Assembly (NCBI GenBank): GCA_033064195.1 | Contig: JARBJD010000093.1 | Location: 177,971-241,970 of the forward strand | From: Blattamonas nauphoetae | Lineage: Eukaryota > Preaxostyla > Oxymonadida | Direction: 5' to 3' | DNA: 64,000 nt | Shown: positions 1 through 10,422 of the stretch, piece by piece | How positions within the stretch are numbered: position 1 is the first letter of the stretch | How the letters are laid out: each line of letters begins with the position of its first letter | The notes under the pieces: generated by a model | Seen by the model: the letters and a program-made list of their open reading frames with translations, nothing else | Told to the model about the DNA's origin: nothing | Databases searched by the model: none | Translations under genes and position numbers: made by a program

Positions 1-644
1 AACCGCTGAGTCCTGACGAAGTGGAACAACCAGCGACCGATCCAGCAACGGAACCCTCAAACGAGACAATTTCTTCAGCACAAAGCGATGAACGATCTGC
101 GAGGCAAATCGAACAAGATTATCTCCTCGAAGTTGCCAAGAAGATTTCTGAAACGATGCCAAACATAGAACTGACAACAATCCAGCGCTTCATGAAACAA
201 CTCTCCGTCGACAGAAACGCACCACTCCCTCCACGCTCTCGCATCCCAATCAAGACGCTCGTTGTTGCCGAGATTCTTCTCCTCGTCTTCATCGCTTCTG
301 ACTTCCACAATCATGTCGACTCCTGTCTGAGCGCTGCTGCGTATGTGGTCTTTGTGTTGTGTGTCTGTGCCATTCCTGTTGTGATCGCTCTGATCGGAAT
401 GCGTGTGCTCATCTCTCTTCTTTTCATTCATTCACTTTCTCTCTCTTCCACAGAACTCATCCATGTTCCTCTGTGGGTGCTTCTCGTCGTCGGTGGAATT
501 GGTGTGTTGTCGGGGATGTTCGTGTTTGGGTCGTATCGTGTCTCGGTTGAGATGCATGTCGAGCGCAGAGTGCGTCCAGACGACAGCGACACATCTCCCA
601 CAAAACACGTCCGGAATTCCGTTGAGCGAGAACCGGAGGACTAG
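1..644 (+). CDS. multi-span membrane protein family, copy A (5' cut by window edge)
   Basis: The reading frame is open from the left edge to the stop at 642-644, so this is the C-terminal part of a larger gene. It starts in the polar linker (PLSPDEVEQ... SDERSARQIEQ), continues through the family signature ARIPIKTLV-type membrane segment and the IPVVIALIGMR segment, and ends in a charged tail (SVEREPED). A 51-bp GT-AG intron candidate lies at 403-453 (GTGTGC...CCACAG). Its length is a multiple of three, so spliced and unspliced forms both stay in frame; in sibling copies the same intron is 50, 52 or 53 bp and must be removed. Compared with siblings, about two membrane segments between ELIHV and the GGIGVLSGM segment are missing. 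Positions from about 45 to 780 are almost identical to about 7456-8190, a recent duplication or conversion. I do not recognise the family; membrane location is inferred from hydrophobicity. Confidence 0.6.
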   Translation, partial: PLSPDEVEQPATDPATEPSNETISSAQSDERSARQIEQDYLLEVAKKISETMPNIELTTIQRFMKQLSVDRNAPLPPRSRIPIKTLVVAEILLLVFIASDFHNHVDSCLSAAAYVVFVLCVCAIPVVIALIGMRVLISLLFIHSLSLSSTELIHVPLWVLLVVGGIGVLSGMFVFGSYRVSVEMHVERRVRPDDSDTSPTKHVRNSVEREPED

Positions 645-689
645 AACGAGACGGGGTTAATTGATCTCAGTCTTGATGTAACGTGAGAA

Positions 690-1225
690 TCCTTCCACTT
701 CACAATTCCATCTGTCTCCATGTATCGACACATTTCCCAAAATGGATAGTAACACACTCGAAGTGACATTGTCATCGATCCCAAACTTCAACGATTCGGA
801 CACAGGGCGTTATCTTTTCGTTTCTCAATTTCCTGCAACTCTTCACAAGACCATCCTATCCATCCCCTCTTCCGCACAACAAACCTCGACCACACTAAAA
901 GTCCGTCACACACTCCACACCAGTTCATCCAACATTCCCACTCCTTCCTCACTCATCATCATTCAGAGTGCCACAACCAGCACAGATACCCCGTGCGTCC
1001 ACACTAAGAATCTCGATGTTCCCATCAACGGAGAAAACACGCTCTGAGATGGGCGAATGAAATGTGGAGAGTATTGCTCCAATAAGTCTCTGGCGACCAT
1101 GGCATACATCGACTCATGTTCGTCTATCCTTGATGAGATGCATAGTTACAATAAAAGCGGGAACAGATTGCTCAGTGAAGTGAGTGTGTGAACTTACATT
1201 CGATCAAACCATTGTTTCAACTCTG
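690..1225 (+). repeat. intergenic repeat unit of the membrane-protein array, copy 1
   Basis: This sequence follows copy A and recurs after or before other copies (about 8100-8600, 11815-12105, 16800-17230, 26735-26970). It contains a short open frame starting MDSNTLEV at 742-1047 that is only partly conserved, diverging or broken in other copies. It is better read as a shared flanking repeat than a proven gene. The unit ends in the conserved motif at 1201-1225. Confidence 0.55.
1201..1225 (+). promoter_or_regulatory. conserved upstream motif CGATCAAACCATTGTTTCAA, copy 1
   Basis: The motif lies about 100 bp before the ATG of the next family gene (1328). It recurs with few changes at 8573, 17204 and 26941 (and weakly at 12085), mostly ahead of a family gene. 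Conservation inside otherwise diverged flanks suggests a promoter or 5' leader element; function is inferred. Confidence 0.4.
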
Positions 1226-1327
1226 GGACGTTGTAACATCCGACTTCTCGCACTTTTTATGCCAAGAAATCGAAAAGAATCAACTGGTATTTTTTTTCCG
1301 TGTTTTAACATGATCTAGTTCGCTCAA

Positions 1328-2787
1328 ATGATCAGGACCACCCTCGGTGTGTTTAAAATTTTCTTCGACATTTAACTCGTCAGAAACACTGATTTGACGG
1401 AAGAATTGAAAGAGAAGAGAAGACCCCTGTTCAAAGATACATGTTATGTACTTCTTCTCCTTTTTATTGCTCCCCTTCTGTTGTACATCCCCATCTACGC
1501 CGCTGATGCAATGAATGAAGTGAAGAATGGAATCTCTCCTTCATATATCTTCCCTTGGTTTATCCCGGACTTTCTCATCTGCGTCCTTATCATCTGTCTC
1601 ATCATCCTGTCCATTTTCCATCTTGGACCGAGCGATGCCAAAAAAGCCAAACTGTGTGCTGTCATCGCGTCCATTTCTGTTCTTCTGATCGTCCTCTTCG
1701 AACTGTCCGCAAACCGCCGCTTCATCAACCAGTTCTTCATCGATGCGACGTCTTCTCAACAATCAGACAACCAACAAACAAGCGCTGATCACCCACTGAG
1801 TCCTGACGAAATGGAACAACCAGCGACCGATCCAGCAATGGAACATTCAAACGAGAAGACCACTCCAACACAAAGCGACGAACGATCAGCGAGGCAATTG
1901 GAGAACGACCATCTCCTCAAAGTTGCCAAGCACATTGCTGAAACAATGCCCAACTTCCACCCGACCACAGTCCGGCTTGTCATCCAAAGAATCTCCATCG
2001 ACCCAAAAACTCCAATTCCTCCACGTGCTCGCATCCCAATCAAGACGCTTGTGGTTGCTCAGCTTCTTCTCCTTCTCTCGTTCCCTGCGTATTTCGAGAA
2101 ATCAAGTGACAACTCAATTCTGCACGATGTCGTGGATGTGGTGCTTCGGTTGTTTGTCTGTCTGCTTCCTACTCTCACCGCTCTTAACGGATTGCGTGTG
2201 TTGATTTCTCCTTTTTCACTCCATCTCGATTCATCTTTCTTCTCACAGAAATCATCCGTGTTCGTTGGATCTTCATTCCTCTTCCTCTTCTTGTCCTCCC
2301 TCTTCTGCGGATTGACAAGGCGACTATCCCTTACCGCAAATCCGAAAGGCCGGTCAACTTCTTTGGTCCTGCGATCATCGTTCTCTACGTCAGCGTCTTC
2401 TATCTCATTGGCGCACTCATTGCCGACGGTGTCCTCTCGTGGTCGTTCAGTGTCTCGACCCTTCCTGTGTCGCTTCTTGTCGTCGTTGTAAAGATGCTTG
2501 TCGACTTAGAAGATGTGTTTGAGGAAGTCTCTTTCTCGACAAAACGGGAGAAAGGATGTTTCTCCCTTCTTCTCTGTCTGATTGCCGTACTTTTCTATAT
2601 CCTCCCCTTCGCCGTCCTTCATCCAATGGTTCTTATTCTGACCGGCTTTACTCCATTGAATCCCTTCCCCTGGTTTTACTTTGACAATCTCTTCTGTGCC
2701 CTTATTATCTGTTTCATCATCCTGTCCATTTTCCATCTTGGACCGAGCGATGCCAAAAAAGCCAAACTGTGTGCTGTCATCGCGTCC
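1328..2787 (+). pseudogene. two-module membrane protein gene, first part (interrupted at 2787)
   Basis: The best start is ATG 1328. A 23-bp exon joins after a 33-bp intron (1351-1383, GTTTAA...GTCAG) to a frame beginning NTDLTEELKEKRR. A second intron of 53 bp lies at 2196-2248; removing it keeps one frame through 2787. Module 1 has hydrophobic segments near LLLLFIAPLLLYIPIY, FPWFIPDFLICVLIICLII and IASISVLLIVLFELSA, a polar linker of about 100 residues (LSPDEMEQ... SDERSARQLE), then the second membrane half. The frame then runs on into another N-terminal half (KREKGCFSLLLCLIAVLF ... FPWFYFDNLFCALIICF), so the gene encodes two tandem modules. At 2787, within the codons for VIAS, a 4.5-kb element begins; the frame resumes exactly at 7294 with ISVLVIFLFELS. 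Product unknown; likely non-functional while the insert is present. Confidence 0.55.
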
Positions 2788-2857
2788 TTTTACAACAAAC
2801 CGGGCCCATCAACATACGAGAGAGTGCCGTGAATAAATAAGGGGCTGGCCTCGATCA
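2788..2857 (+). repeat. left terminal inverted repeat of the 4.5-kb element
   Basis: From ACAACAAACCGGGC onward this matches the reverse complement of 7208-7285 with two single-base length differences. The first four bases (TTTT) are unique to the left tip and reappear, complemented, in the internal copy at about 3129. Confidence 0.7.
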
Positions 2858-3101
2858 ACAAAGATTAAACAGAAATAAGTTTTATCTGTTAGTAAAATCC
2901 CATCAAAGGAACGTAACGTACACAATGATGGTTCTGCCCCGAAGGGCTGTTGATGGGGAAAAAAAAAGGTATTGCCATTTGGCTTTTACCCAGAAATCCC
3001 TAACAGGGAACAAAAACTGGGAGAACAGGGTCGAAAACGACCCGTCAAGTGAAACAAAGGATCACTTGACAGTGAGCCAACCACAGGTGTGTATCAGGAC
3101 T

Positions 3102-3180
3102 ACTCGTTGATGAGCCCGGTTTGTTGTAAAAGGATGTCGCAAGCTCCATCCACAACCAAACCGGGCCATCAACATACGAG
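3102..3180 (-). repeat. internal complementary region (circle-junction copy)
   Basis: It reads GCCCGGTTTGTTGTAAAA directly followed by GGATGTCGCAAGCTCCATCC and then ACAACCAAACCGGGCC. The first part is the complement of the left tip and the second part the complement of the right tip, so it equals the two ends joined. It can also fold as a hairpin with a 14-bp stem. Confidence 0.7.
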
Positions 3181-6100
3181 TGTTGAAAGGATCTATTAAA
3201 TGAACAAGATAGAGAAAAACAATGAGAAGAAAGAAGATGTCCCTGGGAACCAGTGTTTAAGTTCTGGTTCTTTCTTCTGTTTGTTGAGGCCGTGAGTATC
3301 CTTTGAAAGGCTGATACCACCTGTTCAAGAAAGAATGATCGAGAATGTCAATGAGAGATCAGGGAAGCTGAGTTCTTCCTCTGAATGTGATGGGAAACAA
3401 CTTCAAGATCTTGAAGGAGATGTCTGTTTCCATCACACTGTCATACGACCCAGCTCCCCATTGATGACACCATTGGATTCCACTCTATATCAGATGTCCT
3501 CTTCTCGCTTTCCTAATCGAGAAGGGATAAGTCAGGATGAGATCTCCTCTGTCCATCACCCGACGACCCACGAATGACAATTCCTTCTTCTTCCGTCCTG
3601 ATCTAATTGTGATCCATCCTTCTAACACTCCTTCCTTCATCTGAATTTCCATCAAATGGATCGAATCAACAATCATCGCCTCTCAGATCGATGTGTGGGT
3701 CGTATGAACTCCTATTCCCACTCACACTCCCCTCCGACTCCCTCCAAAAAAAAAACATACCCTGTTTTCCTCCCTCCAGTTGTGAAGGCGTGGGAACAAA
3801 CTGACAATAACAGCTTGTTCTGTTGTCCTCATTCAACGTCCCCCAACTCGCACACTTATCCTTTCCGTTCTTCACCCTCATCAATCGCCGATCCCCTTCT
3901 TCCAGAAATGTGTCATTCCTGTCCCACTCCTTGCTCGCTCCAAGATGTCGATAGCTGCTCACAATCCGCCCGGTGATCAATCCCTCCTGTTGAGACTCCC
4001 CGTTCACTTCCGTCTATTCCTCTGTCAAGAGTCCGAGAGACAAATTGCACAGAATGGTGTCTTTCTCTTATCATCAGTTGTGTTCGGACAATGTGCTTGA
4101 ATGATTCCTTCTTTCTATCAGCGATTTGACATGTCCTCCTCACAGTCGAACCTGTTGCAGTCACTGAAAAGTTTGCTGGTATGATGGTGTCACCGTTTCT
4201 TTTCGTTTGATGGCATCTTCATTCCCCTGGAGTTCACCCCTTTAATCTGGTGATTCGTTGTCTGAACAGCGACTACTTCATCAAGGGGTTCATTTTTCCA
4301 AAAGACACATCCTCTCCGATATGGGCGTGTCAGTTGTATCCGCGTGACTCGTTATCAGAATGGAACATTCAGTGTGGGCATCATTCAGATCAACGATTAT
4401 CTTTTCAATCAATTCTACATCGCTGCCATGTTCCTCTTAGTCAAAGATTTCCGTTCTCTCCATTGGAACAATATTTCCCATCAAGTTCCGATTCTCTTCA
4501 CGCTCTTGAACGATGAGGTCCAGCTGGATTCTTCTCTGATTGTCTCCAGCAATCACTAGCGCAGTTGGGAGGTGAAGATGGATTTCAGTTGGCTGGAGGA
4601 AATCATCCATCTGACACTCGATGGACCCCAGTATCTTGAGTCAATCCCGTTATCTGCACTCTACACTCCATTCCCTTGCTAGATAATTAGTCGATGCGAA
4701 GAGTGGAGACAAGTCACTATTGTGGTGGAGAGATAAATTTGATTCGCGAGAGACGATGATCATTCTGTGCCCTGCTTTCTTCCCACCTCAATCGTCCTGT
4801 ACATTATGATGGATGAGATGATTGTGAACGTTACGCGCAGAGAGGTTCACAGGAGTTCGATTCAAGAGGACCGACCTATCGCTCCCAATCTCCAAATTGA
4901 AGAGTCAAAGACATTCAGAATACTCAGAGATGAGTTAGATCACCCGTTGGTTTAAATTCCGAGTGTTCGTGTTGATGATGTCAGCCTCGTTCCAGCCAGC
5001 GAGTATCGCTCTCCCATTCGTGTTGGATCGATTAAGAATTATGAATCAATCTTTGTCTTTCCCACTGAGTGCGTGAAGGGGGTGGTCAAGACTCTGACAG
5101 CTCACCCAGTGACCTGTGTCAACCATCGGTCCTGTTCTTTCTGAAGAAGCAAGACTCTGAGGCGAACAACGAGTCGACCTTTGGAAGGAAAATGTACTGT
5201 CTGTTCCTTATTCTTCGGAGATCGAGATGTCTTGAAACAACGTACTCCATCCCAATTTGGTCAAAAGTCTCCACGTTTGGCTATCCTTGTCCTCAGTATC
5301 ATGATAAGTTGCGAGAATTGTCTTATCCCTTCGTTCAAAAAGGGCGATTGAATTGATTGTTGGATGGATCAGATCTTTTTTCAGATATTAATTCAGATGA
5401 GCAGTTAATTCTTCCCCTTGATACTTTGTGTTTATCACACTTACTGACACAGCCTCTCAATATTTCTGGTTTTGAGAACGATTCGATTGTGTCTTTGTGT
5501 TCGTAGATCACTTGGAAAGTGGGATACAGCTTGATCATCATCGTTCCTCCTGCGCCGACAGGAACACCATTTGTGTTTCAACGAAGTACTTTTTCTCCAG
5601 TTTGTTGGTTCTGGAGTTCAGAATTCACGTCAAGATGAAGGAAGTTTACAACGATTTTCATTCGTATCATCCATTGGACATTCTTCTCCACAACGTCGGT
5701 GCGGTCCTCCTGTGGTGTGTCCGCTCTCGATCAGCTTCGTCGTCCAATGTTGTTTCCCGACAAGAAATAACGTTGTATCAGTAATGCACCATGTCCAATC
5801 CACTGGACAGATGGGAAAAGACACTTGTCCGGACGTCGCCGACGTAGAAAATATGAGGGGCATTCAATCGATCACAGAGAACTTCCAGGCTGGAAGGAAA
5901 CCGAAATACCACACGTCCTGTCTTCTCTTAGTCTGCATGTATACTGTCCCAAAGGATGATCGGAAGCTATTTGAGCTGACGAGTTCGACAGACACGAGAG
6001 AACATCCTTCCTGGTGAGATCGGTTGGGTAGTCACGAATCCCAGCTGCGCACGATTTACTTAGAAAAGTGGGACGGACGTTCGACAGTCTGCATCGATCG

Positions 6101-7207
6101 TTTGACCTTGTGATCGACAACAAGGGAGTCGCTGAGGTTGAGTAATATTGTAGGTGCTAAGATCCTCGAAATTCTGGCATAATATTCCTGTTGTGATGAA
6201 TTCCCTGACACTGGGTGGCGTTTCGTCTGATGGGTGTAATATGTCGTAGGAGAGCTATTGCTGGGAGCTTTGTTATAGTTGTTCCCGTTGAATCCCATCT
6301 AATCTCGAAGTTGAACGAAAATCTCCCTTCTCCACCCGCAAAAGAGTGATATTTGCCGTCATCATCGGAGGTTGGGCCACCCTGTCCGAATGATCGACCT
6401 GAGTTGATTTAGATGCCGTTAAAACCCCGCAAAGATATTCCAGTATCGGTATTCTGTTGATTAACATGGATTGTAGGGTTCACACGATTCATCGAGATGG
6501 CCCATTCGGGTGAGCCAAGCCGCCTGAATCAATGAGCGGGATCGCTGCGAAGGCTGAACTATAATGTTCTTTGATTTCGAGTTTGCCTATTCCGGAATAA
6601 TCTGCATGGTTGGTGCTTTGGAGCACTTGTTCTGGATCGAAGAATTTTGCCATCGATATCCATAACGTATTCATCGACGCTTCCGACAACAACTGTCAGT
6701 CCTGTACTATTTAGAGCTATATGTGATCATTAGCTCCAACGATTTCCACCTCCTCGTCTGTTTTGTTGGTTGTCCACGTTGAGATTCGAAGTTGTGAACT
6801 GTTCTATTGTATTATCTTGATTGTCCACTTAACTTGCACTGGCTGATAAGGAAGCCTCCAAGGAACATTCATGACGGTACTGCGTGGATAGACTGTCTTC
6901 GTCCACTGGAGTTGAACACGTACGGTTCAAGAAGCATTTCCTCTTTGGCAAGGTCCGATGGCTAGGATATAGATTTCATAAGCCGGGAGATCGATCTCTG
7001 CAACTTGCCCTCGAGATTAACGCCATTGTTTTTGAATTTGAGACCGCGATTGGAGAGAAAATGTTACGATATTCGTGTTGAGTGATGAGTGTCAAATCTT
7101 GTCTAAAACTGCTTGAGAAAGGATTACGCTGAGAGTTTTGTGATTTATGCCAACATAGTTCGCCGATTCAGACGAGGAGGTGTGTGCTTTTCTGTTTTGC
7201 ACATGTT

Positions 7208-7293
7208 TGATCGAGGCCAGCCCCTTATTTATTCACGGCACTCTCTCGTATGTTGATGGCCCGGTTTGGTTGTGGATGGAGCTTGCGACATCC
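7208..7293 (+). repeat. right terminal inverted repeat of the 4.5-kb element
   Basis: Inverted partner of 2788-2857, with an extra outer tip (GGATGGAGCTTGCGACATCC). TCC precedes both insertion joints (2785-2787 and 7291-7293), so the exact breakpoint is ambiguous by up to three bases. Confidence 0.7.
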
Positions 7294-8055
7294 ATTTCTG
7301 TTCTTGTGATCTTCCTCTTCGAGCTGTCCGCAAACCGCCGCTTCATCGACCAGCTCTCCATCGACGCAATGTCCTCTCAACAATCAGACAACCAACAAAC
7401 CAGTCCTGACCAACCACTGAGTCCTGACGAAGTGGAACAATCAGAGGCCGATCCAGCAACGGAACCCTCAAACGAGACAATTTCTTCAGCACAAAGCGAT
7501 GAACGATCTGCGAGGCAAATCGAACAAGATTATCTCCTCGAAGTTGCCAAGAAGATTTCTGAAACGATGCCAAACATAGAACTGACAACAATCCAGCGCT
7601 TCATGAAACAACTCTCCGTCGACAGAAACGCACCACTCCCTCCACGCTCTCGCATCCCAATCAAGACGCTCGTTGTTGCCGAGATTCTTCTCCTCGTCTT
7701 CATCGCTTCTGACTTCCACAATCATGTCGACTCCTGTCTGAGCGCTGCTGCGTATGTGGTCTTTGTGTTGTGTGTCTGTGCCATTCCTGTTGTGATCGCT
7801 CTGATCGGAATGCGTGTGCTCATCTCTCTTCTTTTCATTCATTCACTTTCTCTCTCTTCCACAGAACTCATCCATGTTCCTCTGTGGGTGCTTCTCGTCG
7901 TCGGTGGAATTGGTGTGTTGTCGGGGATGTTCGTGTTTGGGTCGTATCGTGTCTCGGTTGAGATGCATGTCGAGCGCAGAGTGCGTCCAGACGACAGCGA
8001 CACATCTCCCACAAAACACGTCCGGAATTCCGTTGAGCGAGAACCGGAGGACTAG
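7294..8055 (+). pseudogene. two-module membrane protein gene, second part (after the insertion)
   Basis: The frame restarts in phase with 2787 and supplies the missing remainder of module 2: ISVLVIFLFELSANRR, the polar linker (QQTSPDQPLSPDEVEQ... SDERSARQIEQ), the ARIPIKTLV membrane half and the charged tail ending SVEREPED. A 51-bp in-frame GT-AG intron candidate is at 7814-7864. Nearly all of it is identical to 1-644 (offset 7411), including the same internal deletion of membrane segments after ELIHV, so one copy derives from the other or they were homogenised recently. A continuous frame runs from inside the element (about 7180) into this part, so a chimeric transcript is possible, but that would encode the element's inverted repeat and is unlikely to be a designed product. 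Confidence 0.55.
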
Positions 8056-8099
8056 AACGAGACGGGGTTAATTGATCTCAGTCTTGATGTAACGTGAGA

Positions 8100-8600
8100 A
8101 TCCTTCCACTTCGCCATTCCATCTGTCTCCATGTATCGACACATTTCCCAAAATGGATAGTAACACACTCGAAGTGGCATCGTCATCGATCCAAACATCC
8201 TCCCCACAAACACGTCACCCTTCCAATAACTCAACTCCAATTCCAACTCTAACATTGACAACCTCCTCTCCATCTTCACTTCAGTCCAACAAATCTGTCC
8301 CACTCCTTCCTCAATCATCCACAATAATCATCACTCAGAGTGCCACAACCAGCACAGATACCCCGTGCGTCCAGATTAAGAATCTCAAGGTTCCCATCAA
8401 CGGAGAAAACTGGCTCTACAATGGGCGAAGAAAAAGTGTTGTTTTTAGCTCCAATAACTCGCTGATGACAATGACAGATATCGAAACATGTTCATCAATA
8501 CTTTATGAGATGCATAATTATAATAGAATAGGGAACAGATGGCTCAGTAAAGAGGGTGTGTGAACTTATTTTCGATCAAACCATTGTTTCAACATTGTGA
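8100..8600 (+). repeat. intergenic repeat unit, copy 2
   Basis: Second copy of the unit at 690-1225. The short frame MDSNTLEVASSS... runs 8153-8563, longer than in copy 1 and with a different middle, which argues for drift rather than strong selection. The unit carries the conserved motif at its right end. Confidence 0.5.
8573..8597 (+). promoter_or_regulatory. conserved upstream motif, copy 2
   Basis: CGATCAAACCATTGTTTCAA followed by CATTG, about 105 bp before ATG 8700, the same spacing class as copy 1. Confidence 0.4.
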
Positions 8601-8699
8601 CATCGGTTTTTTCTAGTATCTCGCTCATTTTATGACAAGAATTAAAGATGATTCGACTGGTATTTTTTCCGTGTTTTTCAAGTTGTCTAGTTCCCTCAA

Positions 8700-9632
8700 A
8701 TGATAAGGACAACCTTGAGTATGGTTTATTTTCTCTTCGACCTTTCACTCTTCAGAAACACTGATTTGACGGAAGAATTAAAAGAAAGGAGAAGAACTCT
8801 GTTCGGAGATGGATGTAGAGCCCTTCTTCTCTTTCTGATTCTTCCACTTCTGTTGTACCTCCCCATTCTCGTTACTCGAGCGATGACCCAAGTAAAGAAC
8901 GGAATCACTCCTTCCAATCCCTTCCCGTGGTTTCTCCCAGACTCTCTCGTCTGTGTCATCCTCATCTTGCTCATCTGGCGATACTTGGTCCCTCCGATCT
9001 CGGACAAATCTGAACAATTCAAAGTTCGCATCATCGGAGTCGTAATCTCTGCTCTTCTCCTCATCATCTTCCTCTTCGAACTGTTCGCAAACCACCACCT
9101 CTCCAACCAACTCTCCATCGACCCAAACACACAAATCCCTCCACGCGCTCGCATCCCACTCAAGACACTTGTGATTGCACAGATCGTTTTCCTTGTCGCC
9201 ATCGTCGCTACGGTCGCGGATCGAAGGACCGACCCAGATCTGGGGGCTGCTGCCTTTGTGGGTTTATTGTTGTGTGCCTGTGCAATTCCGACTGTCCTTG
9301 CTCTGAAAGGAATGCGTGTGTTCATTTCTCCGTTTTCTTTCATTCGTTTCGTCTTTCTTCACCCAGAAATCATCAGTGTTCGTTGGATCTTCATTCCTCT
9401 TCCTCTTCTTGTCCTCCCTCTTCTGTCCTTATACTGGGTGATTGTTCCACCACGTGAACACGAAGGGATTGGACATCTTTTTTTTGCTGCTCTCGCCTTT
9501 CTCTACGTCGGCGTCTTCTATCTCATCGGTGCACTCATTGCCGATGGGGTCATCTCGTGGTCGTTCATGGTCTCGACACTTCCGGTATTGCTTCCGGTCT
9601 GCGTTGTAATGGCGCCTATGTTGTACACTTCA
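8700..9632 (+). CDS. multi-span membrane protein family, copy C (first module)
   Basis: Starts at ATG 8700 (MIRTTLSMVYF...) and continues NTDLTEELKERRR, parallel to the copy at 1328. Membrane segments are near ALLLFLILPLLLYLPIL, FPWFLPDSLVCVILILLI and GVVISALLLIIFLFEL. The acidic linker seen in siblings is almost absent, so SNQLSIDPN runs straight into PPRARIPLKTLVIAQ. More membrane segments follow (GLLLCACAIPTVLALKGMR, FIPLPLLVLPLL, ALAFLYVGVFYLIGALIADG). A 51-bp GT-AG intron candidate is at 9316-9366. The frame ends at a TAG made by the first bases of the TIR element at 9633, so the natural C terminus has been replaced; in the copy at 1328 this position leads directly into a second module. 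Confidence 0.55.
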
Positions 9633-9634
9633 TA

Positions 9635-10420
9635 GTGGTGTTAGAAACCCGCCAGTGTTCAGAAACCCGCAACGAGAGTCTATAAAACCGCAACCGAACG
9701 ATCTTCATCCGAATCAAGCTCTTTCACTATTTCTTCAAACTATATTCTTATTTTCTCACTTCTTTTGAAAAAATTAATCCCAAATAATCGTGAAGTGACG
9801 AAATTTAACCTGATCATTCTTCAGATGGTGCATTGTCATCGAATCTCACTCCTTTCGGGATTCGTTGTTGTACAAGCCAATGATTGCCTAAAATCTGTGT
9901 GATATCTGTGGTTTATTTCGGTTTCATCAGTTTGTTTCGACTTGGAGACCCAATTAAATAAAGTTTCTGGATTGTTGCGCCACTGAAGGTTAAGTCTGTT
10001 TACTTGTTGTAATGATCACCTCCTCCAGGTCTTCTGTCCATCAGAGCAAGTCTTTCTTGATTTCAGAACTCAGTACGACGTCATTGTTGAATGTCGATCA
10101 GTTAGCGAGAATACTCTATATTTTCCTTCCTTCGATCGAATGGCCTTGATAAAGATATCCATGTGTTGGCTGAAACATCTACTACGTTTGAATATCGCGA
10201 ATCATGTCCAGGGCATTGAATCAGAGACTTTGGTTTGAATCATGACCCATTGCGTTGAATTGCACCTCTCCCAGACGATTTTTGTTTTCACCATTTTGCC
10301 AGAAAACTTATTGATACCTTCTGAAGAGACTGTGAGAAAAGCGTGAAATGTCAAGAATGAAGTGGCGGTTTTATCACGCTGGTTGCGGGTTTATGAACCA
10401 GAGCGGGTTTCTAACACCAC
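9635..10420. mobile_element. 786-bp TIR element flanked by TA (Tc1/mariner-type non-autonomous)
   Basis: Ends are inverted repeats of about 57 bp starting GTGGTGTTAGAAACCCGC, rich in repeated AACCCGC. The element is flanked by TA at 9633-9634 and 10421-10422, the target duplication typical of Tc1/mariner elements. No transposase frame is visible inside, so it is non-autonomous. It sits at the boundary between two modules of the membrane-protein family. Confidence 0.7.
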
Positions 10421-10422
10421 TA

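Larger units (their letters stand above)
2788..7293 (-). mobile_element. 4.5-kb element with split inverted repeats and internal complementary region (DIRS-like layout)
   Basis: The element interrupts a family gene in frame. Its ends are inverted repeats of about 68 bp (left 2788-2857, right 7208-7293) that are nearly identical inside but differ at the outermost tips: the left begins TTTTACAAC and the right ends GCTTGCGACATCC. Near the left end, 3102-3180 is the reverse complement of the right tip joined to the left tip. That arrangement (non-identical terminal repeats plus an internal region matching the circle junction, no clear target duplication) is the known signature of DIRS-type tyrosine-recombinase retrotransposons. 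By analogy the internal region marks the 3' end, so the sense strand would be minus. I see no intact reverse transcriptase, RNase H or recombinase frame; both strands carry many stops. Some plus-strand pieces (for example 4344-4559 and 4767-4955) look like decayed protein but are unassigned. Alternatives are a foldback element or a hairpin-ended viral genome. Confidence 0.5.

Noticed and set aside
4250-6020. Coding genes inside the 4.5-kb element
   Set aside because: Several short frames read like decayed protein, but none is long, none has a recognisable motif, and frames switch every 100-250 bp.
2788-7293. Simple DNA transposon with symmetric TIRs
   Set aside because: The tips of the two ends differ and the internal copy joins them, which a cut-and-paste element does not need; no target duplication beyond TCC is visible.
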